The notes under the pieces are model-generated. The model did no database searches, had not been told where the DNA came from, and saw only the letters and a list, made by a program, of their open reading frames with translations. From Mycolicibacterium vulneris (GTDB lineage Bacteria; Actinomycetota; Actinomycetes; Mycobacteriales; Mycobacteriaceae), in contig NZ_NCXM01000013.1 in the NCBI RefSeq assembly GCF_002104765.1, positions 62,001 through 126,000 of the forward strand: DNA of 64,000 nucleotides. Direction: 5' to 3'. Position numbers and translations under genes: made by a program. Below are positions 21,261 through 30,118 of this stretch, piece after piece (position 1 is the stretch's first letter; each line of letters starts with the position of its first letter).

Positions 21261-22826
21261 TCAGGCCGGGCAGTAGGTGTCGGTGTTGGGCAATTTGCCG
21301 CTGGTGAGGTAGCCGATCAGCGGCGGAACGGCGCAGCCCGAGAAGATGCTGGCGCCGTGGCCGATGCCCTGCCACATCACCCGCTTGCTGGCGGCGTTGG
21401 CGTTGATGATGCTGGCCGCGGTTGCCGCGACGCCGTCGGTACCGACGATCGGGTCGTTCTGCACGCCGAGCAGCAGCACGTCGACCTTGAGGGTCTTCGG
21501 CGTGGGCGGCGGTGAGCCGGTGGGCCAGTGCACGCACTTGACCATGTTGAGCGCCGCGACGGTCCCGAACTCGGGATAGAGCTTGGCCCAGGCGACGACG
21601 AGTTCGCGCACCCGGTCCGGGGTGGGGCGGTTGACCGCGTCGCTGCACACGTTGACGAACTGGCCGTCGGAGTCCTGGATGGCGTTGGCGTGGTTGATCA
21701 GATTGTTCAGCGCGTTGGTGTCGCCGGAGCGGGCGCTTGCGAGCGCGTCGGCCAGGTTGGTGGTGGTGTTGACGCGGCCGCCGGCGGGGTAGCCGAGCGC
21801 GACGGTGATGGCGTTGGCAACCTGCGCCACCGACGCGCCGCCGGGGCCTTTACCGGCGCGGGCGTCGGCCAGCAGGGCGCTGACGGCACCCTTCGGGTCG
21901 GGGCCCAGCGCGCAGGTCACCGCGATGCATTGCGCGGCGAACGCGTCGAGCGCGGCCTGCTGCCCCTTGACCTGCTGCTCGGCGGCGGCCTCGGCGTTGG
22001 TGCCCAACGCAACCGGTGAGTCGAGGATCAACCGGGCCACCTTGTCCGGCCGCGATCCGGCGTAGGCCAGCGCCACCTGCGCGCCGTTGCCGATGCCGAC
22101 CAGCGCGAGCGTGGGTACGTCCCACAGGGTGCGCAACCGCTCGATGTCGGAGGCGGCGTGCGCGTCGTCGTAGGAGGAGGCGTTGGGCCCGATCCCGACC
22201 GCGTCGCCGCAGTTGGTGGTCGCGGTGTTGGAGACCTCGGAGAGGTTCGCCACCGGGTCGTCGCCGGTCTGGAATTGCGACTGGTCGCGCATCTGCTGAC
22301 GGTCGAACTTGTCGCGGCAGTCGATGGGGCTCGACATCCCGATGCCGCGGCGGTCCACCGACACGATGGGGTGGGTGGCGAGCACGTCGGCGCCGGCCCG
22401 CGACAGCCAGATCGGCAGTTGCGCCGACGACGGCAGATCCGAGCCGGTGGTGAAGACCAGGGGTCCGGCGTCCCGGGGTGTCTTGTCGGAGCGGGCGCGC
22501 ACCACGCCGATGCTCAGGGTGCCGCCCCCGCCGTTGACCGGGTCCAGGTCGGCGTCGTAGTTCGCGCAGTCCAGTTGGACGCCGGAGGCGGCGGGGACGG
22601 CCGCGTCGGCGAACACCTTGGAGGTGCAGTCGTGCCACGCCAAGTCGTTCTTGGGTGCGGCGATCGGCGGTGGGCCGCTGGGCCCCGGCTTCGAGGTCGC
22701 CGCCCCCTGCGGTCGCGCACCGGAATTGGTGGCGAACCGCGGATCGGCGGCCAGGACCGGGACGCAGCCGGCCAGCAAGGCGGTCACCGCAACCAGGATC
22801 GTGGCGCACGTGTACGGCCGACTCAT
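21261..22826 (-). CDS. TAP-like alpha/beta-hydrolase lipoprotein without a serine nucleophile
   Basis: A 521-residue exported protein at the Rv2672 position, related to SlpD/SlpE and tripeptidyl-aminopeptidase-like hydrolases. It starts with a lipoprotein signal ending in LLAGC (Cys21). The hydrolase core has PIVSVDRRGIGMSSPIDC near residue 150 and a C-terminal TAP-like domain from KTLKVDVLLLGVQNDPIVG to GHGASIFSGCAVPPL, which supplies the Asp and His. The nucleophile elbow, normally GxSxG, reads GIGNG (residues 244-248) with Gly at the serine position, so classical serine-hydrolase activity is doubtful. It lies 14 bases downstream of ribD. Confidence 0.85.
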   Translation of the reverse strand: MSRPYTCATILVAVTALLAGCVPVLAADPRFATNSGARPQGAATSKPGPSGPPPIAAPKNDLAWHDCTSKVFADAAVPAASGVQLDCANYDADLDPVNGGGGTLSIGVVRARSDKTPRDAGPLVFTTGSDLPSSAQLPIWLSRAGADVLATHPIVSVDRRGIGMSSPIDCRDKFDRQQMRDQSQFQTGDDPVANLSEVSNTATTNCGDAVGIGPNASSYDDAHAASDIERLRTLWDVPTLALVGIGNGAQVALAYAGSRPDKVARLILDSPVALGTNAEAAAEQQVKGQQAALDAFAAQCIAVTCALGPDPKGAVSALLADARAGKGPGGASVAQVANAITVALGYPAGGRVNTTTNLADALASARSGDTNALNNLINHANAIQDSDGQFVNVCSDAVNRPTPDRVRELVVAWAKLYPEFGTVAALNMVKCVHWPTGSPPPTPKTLKVDVLLLGVQNDPIVGTDGVAATAASIINANAASKRVMWQGIGHGASIFSGCAVPPLIGYLTSGKLPNTDTYCPA

Positions 22827-22840
22827 GCCGACCACAGTAG

Positions 22841-23629
22841 CTAGGCCTTGACGTAGCGGGTGTAAAGGTAGCCGGCGTCGTCCATCAGGACGTGGGCACA
22901 CCGCATCCGGGTGAGCAGCTGCCCCGAGCCGGTCGCGATGCGTCGGGCCTGGCCGCCGACGAGGCAGGGCGCGATTGTCAGGCACAGCTCGTCGAGCATG
23001 TCGCGCTGCATCAGCGAGTCCAGCAGCGTCGGCCCGCCCTCGGTGAGGATGCGGCGCATGCCGCGCGCGCCGAGGGCCGCCAGCAGCGCGGCCTCGTCGA
23101 CCTTCTCGGGATCGCGGCCGGAGCAGTCGAGCACCTCGCACAGGCCGCTGAGCGCGCGGCGCGTCTGCTCGGCCGCGGCGGTGCAGGTGAGCACCAGCGG
23201 CTGCACCTCGGTGCGGGTGAACACCCCCATATCCCGGTTGAGGTGGCCCGAGCCGGTCACGATCGCCAGCTGCGGGACCTCGCTTTGGCCGCGGGCCTGC
23301 CGCCGCTGACGCTCGGCGGCGCCGACCTGCGCGCCCGAGTAGCCCTCGATCCGCACGGTGCCCGCGCCCACCACGATGACGTCGGCGAGCTCGCGCAGCA
23401 GGTTGAAGATGAACCGGTCGCCCGGGCCGCCCATCGCGCCGCTGCTGCCGCCCGTGGTGGCCCCGCCGTCGACGCTGGCGATGAAGTTGGCCCGCACCCA
23501 CGTCCCGCCGTGTTCGGGATAGTCGTAGAGCCGGGGGAGGTCGCCGTCGTCGAGTCCGCGAACCGAGCCGAGCAGCGACAGCGGCGTGTCCGAGTTCGCG
23601 GAAGTCTCCGGGCCACCAGAGTCGGGCAT
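22841..23629 (-). CDS. ribD: RibD C-terminal-type (dihydrofolate-reductase-like) reductase
   Basis: A 262-residue stand-alone reductase of the RibD_C fold, matching Rv2671. Features are WVRANFIASVDGGATTGGSS near residue 44, GDRFIFNLLRELADVIVVGA near residue 69, and the NADPH-site region ILTEGGPTLLDSLMQRDMLD near residue 195. No N-terminal deaminase domain with its zinc motif is present. In M. tuberculosis, Rv2671 can reduce dihydrofolate as an alternative to DfrA, so a role in folate or flavin metabolism is likely. It is divergent from the ATPase gene and heads the unit with the TAP-like lipoprotein. Confidence 0.9.
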   Translation of the reverse strand: MPDSGGPETSANSDTPLSLLGSVRGLDDGDLPRLYDYPEHGGTWVRANFIASVDGGATTGGSSGAMGGPGDRFIFNLLRELADVIVVGAGTVRIEGYSGAQVGAAERQRRQARGQSEVPQLAIVTGSGHLNRDMGVFTRTEVQPLVLTCTAAAEQTRRALSGLCEVLDCSGRDPEKVDEAALLAALGARGMRRILTEGGPTLLDSLMQRDMLDELCLTIAPCLVGGQARRIATGSGQLLTRMRCAHVLMDDAGYLYTRYVKA

Positions 23630-23663
23630 GAGTCTGATTGCAGCACGCCGCTACAGTTCCTGC

Positions 23664-24749
23664 ATGCACGGGTCCACCTCCGCGGGCGCTTCGGGCGGCG
23701 TGGCTCATTTGGTGGATCGGCATCCGACGGTGTCGCCGCAGCGGCTGATCGCCCAGTTGCGGCCACCCCCCACCTTCGCCGACGTGAGCTTCGCGACGTA
23801 TCAGCCCGATCCGGTGGAGCCGACGCAGGCCGCCGCGGTGGTGGCGTGTCAGGAGTTCTGCCGGCAGGCCGTCGAGCGTCGCGCCGGCCGGCGAAAATTG
23901 TTGGGCCGACGGGAAACTCTGCCCGGCGTCGGTCTCTACCTCGATGGTGGGTTCGGCGTCGGCAAGACGCACCTGCTGGCGTCGGCCTACTACGAGCTGC
24001 CCGGCCACGGTCCCGGCGGGTCGCCGGATGGCCCGGCGCCCAAGGCGTTCGCGACGTTCGGTGAGCTGACCCAGCTGGCCGGGGTGTTCGGTTTCGTCGA
24101 ATGCATCGACCTGCTGGCCGATTACACGGCGGTCTGCATCGACGAATTCGAACTCGACGACCCGGGCAACACCACGCTGATCGCGCGACTGCTCTCGTCG
24201 CTGGTCGAGCGCGGGGTCTCGGTGGCCGCCACCTCCAACACGCTGCCCGAGCAGCTCGGTGAGGGCCGGTTCGCGGCGCAGGATTTCCTTCGCGAGATCA
24301 ATACGCTGGCAAGCATTTTCACGACCGTGCGGATCGAGGGCCCCGACTACCGGCACCGCGGGCTGCCGCCCGCACCGCAACCGCTGTCCGACGACGAGGT
24401 GGCGCTGCGCGCTGCGCGGGTCGACGGCGCGACGCTCGACGACTTCGACGCGCTGTGCGCGCATCTGGCCACCATGCACCCGTCGCGGTATCTGACGCTG
24501 ATCGAGGGGGTGAGTGCGGTGTTCCTCACCGGCGTGCACGGCCTCGACGATCAGAACGTCGCGCTGCGGGTGGTGGCGCTGACCGATCGGCTCTATGACG
24601 CGGGCATTCCCGTGGTGGCCTCGGGCACCAAGCTGGACACCATCTTCAGCGAGGAAATGCTGGCCGGGGGATACCGAAAGAAGTATCTGCGGGCCACTTC
24701 CCGGCTCCTGGCGCTGACCGCGGCGGCTAATCCAGCTCGCGGATCATGA
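23664..24749 (+). CDS. AFG1/ZapE-family AAA-type ATPase
   Basis: A 361-residue P-loop ATPase (Rv2670c type). Walker A is LDGGFGVGKTHLLASAYY near residue 93, Walker B is AVCIDEFELDDPGN near residue 156, and sensor 1 is SVAATSNTLPEQL near residue 187. In E. coli the family member ZapE acts at the division ring; in mitochondria AFG1 deals with respiratory-chain proteins. I chose the ATG at 23664 (MHGSTSAGASGG); an ATG at 23628 overlapping the ribD start is possible. The stop overlaps the convergent GNAT gene by 23 bases. Confidence 0.9.
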   Translation: MHGSTSAGASGGVAHLVDRHPTVSPQRLIAQLRPPPTFADVSFATYQPDPVEPTQAAAVVACQEFCRQAVERRAGRRKLLGRRETLPGVGLYLDGGFGVGKTHLLASAYYELPGHGPGGSPDGPAPKAFATFGELTQLAGVFGFVECIDLLADYTAVCIDEFELDDPGNTTLIARLLSSLVERGVSVAATSNTLPEQLGEGRFAAQDFLREINTLASIFTTVRIEGPDYRHRGLPPAPQPLSDDEVALRAARVDGATLDDFDALCAHLATMHPSRYLTLIEGVSAVFLTGVHGLDDQNVALRVVALTDRLYDAGIPVVASGTKLDTIFSEEMLAGGYRKKYLRATSRLLALTAAANPARGS

Positions 24750-25275
24750 CATAGTCGCTCTCGACGCCGGCGCCCAGTTGAAACGTCCTGGTGCCATTGA
24801 TCGTGAACCCGCTCTTGAGGTAAAACCGTTGTGCCCGTCGGTTTGCCCGGTTCACGCCCAGCCACACGCAGCGAATGCCCCAGTCGGCCGCGACGGCCAG
24901 CATGCGTTCCATCAGCGCCGCCGCGGCCCCGCTCGCATGGCGATCAGGCAGGACATACATCTTCGACAGCTCGGCGGCCGGGCGGATTTTGACAGCCTGC
25001 TGCACGCCGGCGTGCGCGGAGACGCCGCGAACCAGCATGGCGTAACCGACAATCCGGCCGTCCTGGCGTGCGGTCACGATCGCGCGATCCGGATCGCCGA
25101 GGTATTCGGCGAAGCGGTCCGTCGACAGGTTGGCATCGATGAACGACGAGATGTTCTCTGCGGTCGCCCACGGCGGACACGCCAACGGAAAGGTAAGGGC
25201 CGCAACGGCCGCCAGCTCTGCAGCGGCACCGGAATCGGCCGGTGCGATCTGGAGCGTTCCAGTCAGAGGTTCCAC
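24727..25275 (-). CDS. GNAT-family N-acetyltransferase
   Basis: A 182-residue acetyltransferase (Rv2669 type). The core fold is visible: GRIVGYAMLVRG near residue 80, then the acetyl-CoA loop LSKMYVLPDRHASGAAAALM near residue 106, and the C-terminal WLGVNRANRRAQRFYLKSGF. I chose the GTG at 25275; the frame continues upstream but overlaps the exported-protein gene. As chosen, it overlaps that gene's stop by 13 bases, suggesting coupling. The substrate is unknown. Confidence 0.88.
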   Translation of the reverse strand: MEPLTGTLQIAPADSGAAAELAAVAALTFPLACPPWATAENISSFIDANLSTDRFAEYLGDPDRAIVTARQDGRIVGYAMLVRGVSAHAGVQQAVKIRPAAELSKMYVLPDRHASGAAAALMERMLAVAADWGIRCVWLGVNRANRRAQRFYLKSGFTINGTRTFQLGAGVESDYVMIRELD

Positions 25276-25802
25276 TGCGCGAGGTGATAGCCCGTCTTCT
25301 TGTCCAGCAGGACGACGGTGGAGACGGGATCGCGGTAGGCGTCCCAATACACGCCGCCGCGCACGATCGCTCCGTTCGGGGCGTTGACGAGCACGTTGTC
25401 CAGAGCGTCGGGCGCATCGGAGGCGCGCGGCTTGTAGGCGTCGGCGTTCGGTGTCACGCCGTTGAAATCCATCACCGTCGCCATGACGTACGGGTTGGGC
25501 ACCCGGATCGCGCGAATGGTCACGTCGGCGCGCTCGACGGTGCTGCCGGGAAAGCCCTTGTAGGTGCCTTCGCGGGTGTAGCCGAATCCCGGCGGCGGGT
25601 CGCAGGCCCCCACGCCGCTCACGGTGACGTCGGCGATGAACGTGCCGTTGTCCACCCGCAGCGTGTCGCCGATGTGGCCGATCGGCGCGTCACCCGCCCA
25701 CGCCCGGGGCATCGGAATGGCGCCGGCGCCGACGGCGGTGACGCCGGCAAGGGCGACCAGAAAGGCGGAAGCGACCATCAGCCAGCGGCGCATCTTCGCC
25801 AT
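25263..25802 (-). CDS. Exported conserved protein, Rv2668-like
   Basis: A 179-residue secreted protein. After a basic start (MAKMRRWLM) comes a hydrophobic signal segment ending near PRAWAGDAP. The mature domain has GHIGDTLRVDNGTFIADVTV and FNGVTPNADAY, a beta-rich pattern. The ATG at 25802 follows AAGGAGG at good spacing. Gene order places it as the Rv2668 equivalent, of unknown function. It is the last gene of the conserved syntenic block; the M. tuberculosis genes that follow (clpC2 side) are absent here. Confidence 0.82.
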   Translation of the reverse strand: MAKMRRWLMVASAFLVALAGVTAVGAGAIPMPRAWAGDAPIGHIGDTLRVDNGTFIADVTVSGVGACDPPPGFGYTREGTYKGFPGSTVERADVTIRAIRVPNPYVMATVMDFNGVTPNADAYKPRASDAPDALDNVLVNAPNGAIVRGGVYWDAYRDPVSTVVLLDKKTGYHLAQWNL

Positions 25803-26077
25803 GTCGGGCCTCCTTGGCGCCGTTGCGGGGACCCTCGCATGATTGCACACAGCCCAAGGCCGCAGGGAGGGGTCGGCCGCGCCGGTCAGCCGTTTCCGGC
25901 GGCGCCCGGGGCGACCTTCCCGGCGGCGGCGAGGATTGCAGCGCCGCGATCAGATCCGCCTCGACCCGGCCTTTGTCGACGCCGAATCGGTGCAGCGGCC
26001 CGTTCGCGGCGAAGAACCTGCGTCAAGGTTTGCTCCACGAGGTGCGGGGCGTTCGCTTCTCTGTCAATCTGAGGTAT

Positions 26078-26422
26078 ATGAAACTCCTTCTCATTGCGGC
26101 AAGCTTTGCCGCCGTAGTCGGAATGGCGGTGCCCGCGCACGCCGATGACACTGACGACGCATTTATCGCGTCATTGGATCAGGCCGGAATCACCTATGCC
26201 GACAGCGATAAAGCCGTCGCGGCGGGTAAATGGGTATGTACGACGGTTCAGGGCGGCACCGGCATGTCCGATGTCGTTTCGACGCTGCAATCCAAGAACT
26301 CCGACCTGAGCGAAGACAAAGCCAATAAGTTCGCGGCGATCGCCGCCAATACGTACTGCCCGTACGTGGTGTCGGGCAAGAGCACGCCCGCCCCCAGCGC
26401 GACAACCACCGGTTCCTCGTAG
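26078..26422 (+). CDS. DUF732 small secreted protein
   Basis: A 114-residue exported protein. The signal peptide MKLLLIAASFAAVVGMAVPA ends at AHA-DD. The DUF732 core follows: DDAFIASLDQAGITY, a first Cys in KWVCTTVQGG and a second in TYCPYV near the end, likely forming a disulfide. A Ser/Thr/Pro tail may be unstructured. GAGG stands just upstream of the ATG. DUF732 proteins are mycobacterial-rich and of unknown function. It is the first of four family members within 4.8 kb. Confidence 0.85.
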   Translation: MKLLLIAASFAAVVGMAVPAHADDTDDAFIASLDQAGITYADSDKAVAAGKWVCTTVQGGTGMSDVVSTLQSKNSDLSEDKANKFAAIAANTYCPYVVSGKSTPAPSATTTGSS

Positions 26423-26679
26423 TTGCCCGCTCGCGGGCGTCCATGTGCGGTGAACGATCCGGGTCTCCTATTCCCGCGCGGACGTGGGATTTGCTGAGCG
26501 GTGGTCGGCGGCTATTCGCGGTGCCTCCCGATGCAATCGCGATCCGCAATTTTCGGGGCCCGACGGGTTTGCTGTCCACCGCGATGGTCGGTTGCGCGGG
26601 GGCGGGGTGGGCGAGAGTTCACCTCCCGTTCGCCTTACGAGATGCCGACCACCGTCAGGTTTGCGACAATCGCTGCGTT

Positions 26680-27024
26680 ATGCGATTTTTACCGGGTGTG
26701 ACCAGCCTCGCGACCATGATCATTCTGGCTGCGCCTGCGCACGCGGATATCGACAACGACCAGGACTTCCTCAAAGACCTCCGCGATGCCGGCCTCACCT
26801 ACCAGGACGGCGGCAGCGCGATCACCATCGGCAAGTCGGTGTGCGAACTGTTCGACGACGGCCAGTCGGACGCGAAGGTCGTGACTGACCTGCGGAACCA
26901 GAATCCGGATTTCCAGGGCGCCGCCGCGGCCAAGTTCGCCTACCTGTCCGCCGCCCATTACTGCCCGAAGTACATCACCGGCGAGGAACGCGGTCCGAAG
27001 CCGGACGGGGCCGTCGGCAACTGA
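26680..27024 (+). CDS. DUF732 small secreted protein
   Basis: A 114-residue paralogue of the preceding gene. Signal peptide about residues 1-23 ending AHA-DI, then DQDFLKDLRDAGLTYQDGGS, Cys in KSVCELFDDGQ and Cys in AHYCPKYITGE. The C-terminal tail is charged. It is separated from the first DUF732 gene by 257 bases in which I see no further gene, and is followed 23 bases later by the CtaG-like gene. Confidence 0.85.
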   Translation: MRFLPGVTSLATMIILAAPAHADIDNDQDFLKDLRDAGLTYQDGGSAITIGKSVCELFDDGQSDAKVVTDLRNQNPDFQGAAAAKFAYLSAAHYCPKYITGEERGPKPDGAVGN

Positions 27025-27047
27025 ACTGATTCGAGCGCAATAGGCTG

Positions 27048-28010
27048 GTGGCCGTGCGCGTCGATCCCGCACCGCTGACATGGGATGCGGCCGCCCAGAC
27101 TTGGCATGCCGACCTTGTCTCCGCGGCCGTCGTCGCGGTGCTCGCCACCGGGTACGCCTGGTGCTATCGGCGCACCCGCGGCGCCGAGCGTCCGGTCCGC
27201 GCCGCGAACGCCGCGTGCTTCGGTGTGGGCATGCTGGTGTGGCTGCTGGCCACGATCAGCGCGCTCGGTGCCTACGCCTATGTCCTTTTCTGGGTGCGCG
27301 CGCTGCAGGTGTTGCTGCTGCTCTACGTCGTGCCGTTCTTCATCGCGCAGGCCAAGCCGGTCACCGCCTTTCGCGACGCCGTCGGGCCGGCGGGCCGCGA
27401 CCGCATCGATCGGTTGCTGGCGACGCGGTTCGCGCGAGTGCTCCTGCATCCGGCGACCACGTCGGTGGCGATGCTCGCCACGCCGTGGCTGCTGTACCTG
27501 ACGCCCTGGTACACCGCGGCCCTGCAGAACGAGTGGGTCGGTGTGCCGACGCGAATCCTGTTGGTGGCGTTGGGGTTCGGCTACTTCTATGCCCGTCTGC
27601 AGGAAGACCCGGTGCCCCGCAGGTATCCACAGTCGATCTCGCTGCTGATCACCGTCGCCGAGGCGCTCGGTGACGGCGTTCTCGGACTGGTCATCTGGCA
27701 GGGCTCGTTGATCGGTGCTGCGTATTACGCGGGGCTGCACCGGTCTTGGGGTCCCGACCCGCGGCTCGACCAGACGATCGGTGCGGGCGTCTGGTGGATC
27801 CTCGGGGACCTCGTCGGGTGGCCGTTCGTGCTGCTGCTCATGCGCGCGATGTCACGCGACGAGAAGGCGCACGCGGTCGCCGTCGATGCCGAATTGGACG
27901 AGGCCGAGGCCAGAGCGCGGGGCGCCGAGGGCGAGGGCGCCGAAACCCCTGCGCCGTCGGGGCTTTGGTGGGAGAACGACCCGCAGCTGCGGGAGCGGTT
28001 CCGTCGCTGA
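27048..28010 (+). CDS. CtaG-family (cytochrome c oxidase assembly type) membrane protein
   Basis: A 320-residue protein with about seven transmembrane helices and a hydrophilic acidic C-terminus (AVAVDAELDEAEARARG). Features such as LTWDAAAQTWHADLV at the start, LYVVPFFIAQAKPVTAFRDA near residue 91 and the LHPATTSVAMLATPWLLYLT segment near residue 132 are typical of the caa3_CtaG family, which helps deliver copper to cytochrome oxidase. The His/Met copper-type residues are only partly evident, so the biochemical role is inferred from family. The start is GTG at 27048 or 27054. Confidence 0.8.
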   Translation: MAVRVDPAPLTWDAAAQTWHADLVSAAVVAVLATGYAWCYRRTRGAERPVRAANAACFGVGMLVWLLATISALGAYAYVLFWVRALQVLLLLYVVPFFIAQAKPVTAFRDAVGPAGRDRIDRLLATRFARVLLHPATTSVAMLATPWLLYLTPWYTAALQNEWVGVPTRILLVALGFGYFYARLQEDPVPRRYPQSISLLITVAEALGDGVLGLVIWQGSLIGAAYYAGLHRSWGPDPRLDQTIGAGVWWILGDLVGWPFVLLLMRAMSRDEKAHAVAVDAELDEAEARARGAEGEGAETPAPSGLWWENDPQLRERFRR

Positions 28011-28014
28011 AGCG

Positions 28015-28935
28015 CTAGGCCGCGCGTGCCGTCCACGTGAAGCTCTGCATCTCCGGGATCTGTGGCGCCAGCGCCGCGGCGACGCTGCGACCGATCCGAT
28101 CGGAGGCCGCCAGCGGGGTGTCGGCGTTCAGAAAGCCTTCCACCTCGACGCGCAGGGTCCGACCGGTCCATCTGGCCCGGGCGTGCGCATGCGTCACACC
28201 GGGGACCGAGGCGGCGACGGCCTCGGCGGTGGTGATGATGTCGGGGTCGACGCCGTCGAGCAGGCGGTGCGCGATACCGGCGGTCACCTCCCAGCCGACG
28301 TGGCAGATGAATCCGGTGACCACGATCCCGGCGACCGCGTCGGCCCAGCCCCAGCCCAGAGCCACGCCGATCAGCCCGAGCACCGCGCCGCCCGACGACA
28401 ACGCGTCCAGCCACGAATGCTTGGCGTCGGCCATCATGGTCGCCGACCGAATTCGCCTGCCCACCACCAGTTTGTAGCGGGCCACCAGCTGATTGCCGAC
28501 CACGCCGACGACCGCCGCGCCGATGCCCCAGCCCACATAACCGGTGCCGCCGTGACGAAGCAGCTTGGTGACGCTTTCGAACCCTGCGACGACGGCGCTG
28601 CCCCAGATCACCAGCGCCACCCCGATCCCGGCGAGGTCTTCGGCGCGTTCGTAGCCGTAGGGATACCGCTCGGTGGGCAGCTTGCGCGACGCGCGGAAGC
28701 CGATGAACACCAGGGCGCTGGTGGAGACGTCCGACAGGTTGTGCAGCGCGTCGCCCAGCAACGCCACCGAGCCGGACAGCAGCGCGATGACCAACTCGAC
28801 CAGGCCGGTCAGCGCGAGCCCGGCGGCGCTGACGGCAACGGCGCGATTGGCCTGCCGGCGCTCGCCGGCGTCGTCCGCCACGTTGTCGAGAGGGAAGCTT
28901 GCCGCCGGGTCACGCACTCCGTTGATCACATGCAT
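28015..28935 (-). CDS. Cation diffusion facilitator (CDF) family metal transporter
   Basis: A 306-residue CDF exporter with six hydrophobic segments and a C-terminal cytosolic domain. The metal-site residues are visible in helix 2 (ALLGDALHNLSD, residues about 60-71: D-x2-HNLSD) and helix 5 (MMADAKHSWLDALSS: D-x3-x-D). The C-terminal ferredoxin-like domain begins at HRLLDGVDPDIITTAEAV and holds HAHARARWTG. It probably exports zinc, iron or manganese by proton antiport. Metal specificity is not clear; no metal regulator is adjacent. It converges on the CtaG-like gene with a 4-bp gap. Confidence 0.9.
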   Translation of the reverse strand: MHVINGVRDPAASFPLDNVADDAGERRQANRAVAVSAAGLALTGLVELVIALLSGSVALLGDALHNLSDVSTSALVFIGFRASRKLPTERYPYGYERAEDLAGIGVALVIWGSAVVAGFESVTKLLRHGGTGYVGWGIGAAVVGVVGNQLVARYKLVVGRRIRSATMMADAKHSWLDALSSGGAVLGLIGVALGWGWADAVAGIVVTGFICHVGWEVTAGIAHRLLDGVDPDIITTAEAVAASVPGVTHAHARARWTGRTLRVEVEGFLNADTPLAASDRIGRSVAAALAPQIPEMQSFTWTARAA

Positions 28936-29020
28936 ACCGCCAGCATGCCCTACTCGGCGGCGGGTCCCAAGTCCTTTACGGACCCCTCCGTTCGTACACC
29001 GTCACGCGGTCGCGTTGGCC

Positions 29021-29490
29021 CTACCACAGCACCGGTTGGCGGGAATTGACTTCGGCCCATTGTGTTTCGAGGATCTGATGCATCTGGTCGTCACCCGTGC
29101 CGCCGCCGCGGCCATCACCGACGTAGATGAGACGATTCCCGTTGTAGGCCAGCAGTATTCGCGCGCCGACGTCCTGGTCGTGGGTCGGTGCCCGGGTTCA
29201 GGTCGTAGCAGACGACGTCGACGCCCAGCTGGGTGAGCAGGTAGGCCCCGTAACCCGTGCCCGCTATGGGATCGAGCAACCCGCCTTCGCGTGGTCGGCC
29301 ACGAACTGCACGGTGTCGGGGTCGGGGACGGTCCGGCAGTATCGGCGTACGAGCCATTGCCGGTTCGGGAGCGGGCCATGTTCTCTTCGACCGTGGGGTC
29401 CAGGCTGAAATAGCCGACCACCGGGTTGCCGCCGACGCTGTCGATCTCGACGCAGTCCTTCCGCGTCCGGTAGGGGTTGTCGATGGTCAC
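29021..29490 (-). pseudogene. Broken SAM-methyltransferase-like gene
   Basis: Coherent protein segments lie in order but in changing frames. MTIDNPYRTRKDCVEIDSVG to MARSRTGNGSYA starts at 29490. RRYCRTVPDPDTVQFVADHA, then LDPIAGTGYGAYLLTQLGVD with VVCYDLNPGTDP (the SAM-binding core) follow in other frames. The end ARILLAYNGNRLIYVGDGRG, then TGDDQMHQILETQWAEV, stops at 29021. Several frameshifts and a deletion after the Rossmann core (the expected YxxxWPP part is missing) make it non-functional. Codon use is still strongly GC3, so the decay looks fairly recent. Confidence 0.75.
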
Positions 29491-29535
29491 CGTCGGTGGT
29501 CGCGCCGCAGCGACACGTGTGCCTGTGCGGAACCG

Positions 29536-29748
29536 CTACTTGGCCTGCTCTGGGTTGGACGGGCCATCGCGCCAGGGGCGGGGGCTCTTCGGCAGAATCA
29601 TGAACGCCACGGGCAGGCGTACCAGCGCGTCGCTGGCGGCGACCTCGAGGAACACGATCTCCATTTCCAGGCGGTTCAACGGCCGCGTTTCCATCATGAA
29701 ACGCGTCCGCAGGTAGCGGGGCGTCCTGAGCCACTCGACCAAATTCAT
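29536..29748 (-). CDS. Small hypothetical protein (70 aa)
   Basis: A 70-residue protein starting MNLVEWLRTPRYLRTRF, with an amphipathic/hydrophobic middle (EMEIVFLEVAASDALVRLPV) and a Pro/Arg-rich end. Third codon positions are nearly all G or C and no stop interrupts the frame, so I take it as real. No signal peptide and no known domain are visible. It sits upstream of the broken methyltransferase gene in the same direction and may once have been its operon partner. Confidence 0.55.
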   Translation of the reverse strand: MNLVEWLRTPRYLRTRFMMETRPLNRLEMEIVFLEVAASDALVRLPVAFMILPKSPRPWRDGPSNPEQAK

Positions 29749-29837
29749 GCCCGCGACTCTACCCCTTTATCGGAAATACTTTGTTTGCACAATGTTTCAC
29801 GGCAAGCGCTGCCGATGGGGGCGGAAATTCCAGAACG

Positions 29838-30000
29838 TCAGCTCATGCTGATGCGAATGTTCTTCACCTGCAGAAACTCGTGCAGGCCTTCGACGCCACC
29901 GGTGCGGCCGAACCCGCTCTGCTTGTAGCCGCCGTAGAGGCCCTGGGGTTCGATGTCGCTGTGCCTGTTCACCCACACCGAGCCCGCGCGCATTCACCGG
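29838..30000 (-). pseudogene. Aldehyde dehydrogenase C-terminal remnant
   Basis: Reading the minus strand gives RAGSVWVNRHSDIEPQGLYG, GYKQSGFGRTGGVEGLHEFL and QVKNIRISMS, then a stop at 29838. This is the conserved last 50 residues of NAD(P)-dependent aldehyde dehydrogenases (the GGYKQSGFGR segment). Nothing upstream continues the protein, so about 90 per cent of the gene is lost. Confidence 0.75.
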
Positions 30001-30118
30001 TGCGAAAAACCCGATTATTCAGCCGTTCATAAGCCATTTTTTCCCGGCTGTCCCTATTCTTCGACTTCATGCCGCTACGGGTCGACGGCATCGTGAACGT
30101 CCAGAAGAAAGGAATCGC

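Noticed and set aside
21261..24539. 1092-codon minus-strand frame
   Set aside because: Only the last 521 codons are protein-like. Upstream it runs through ribD in another frame and antisense to the ATPase gene.
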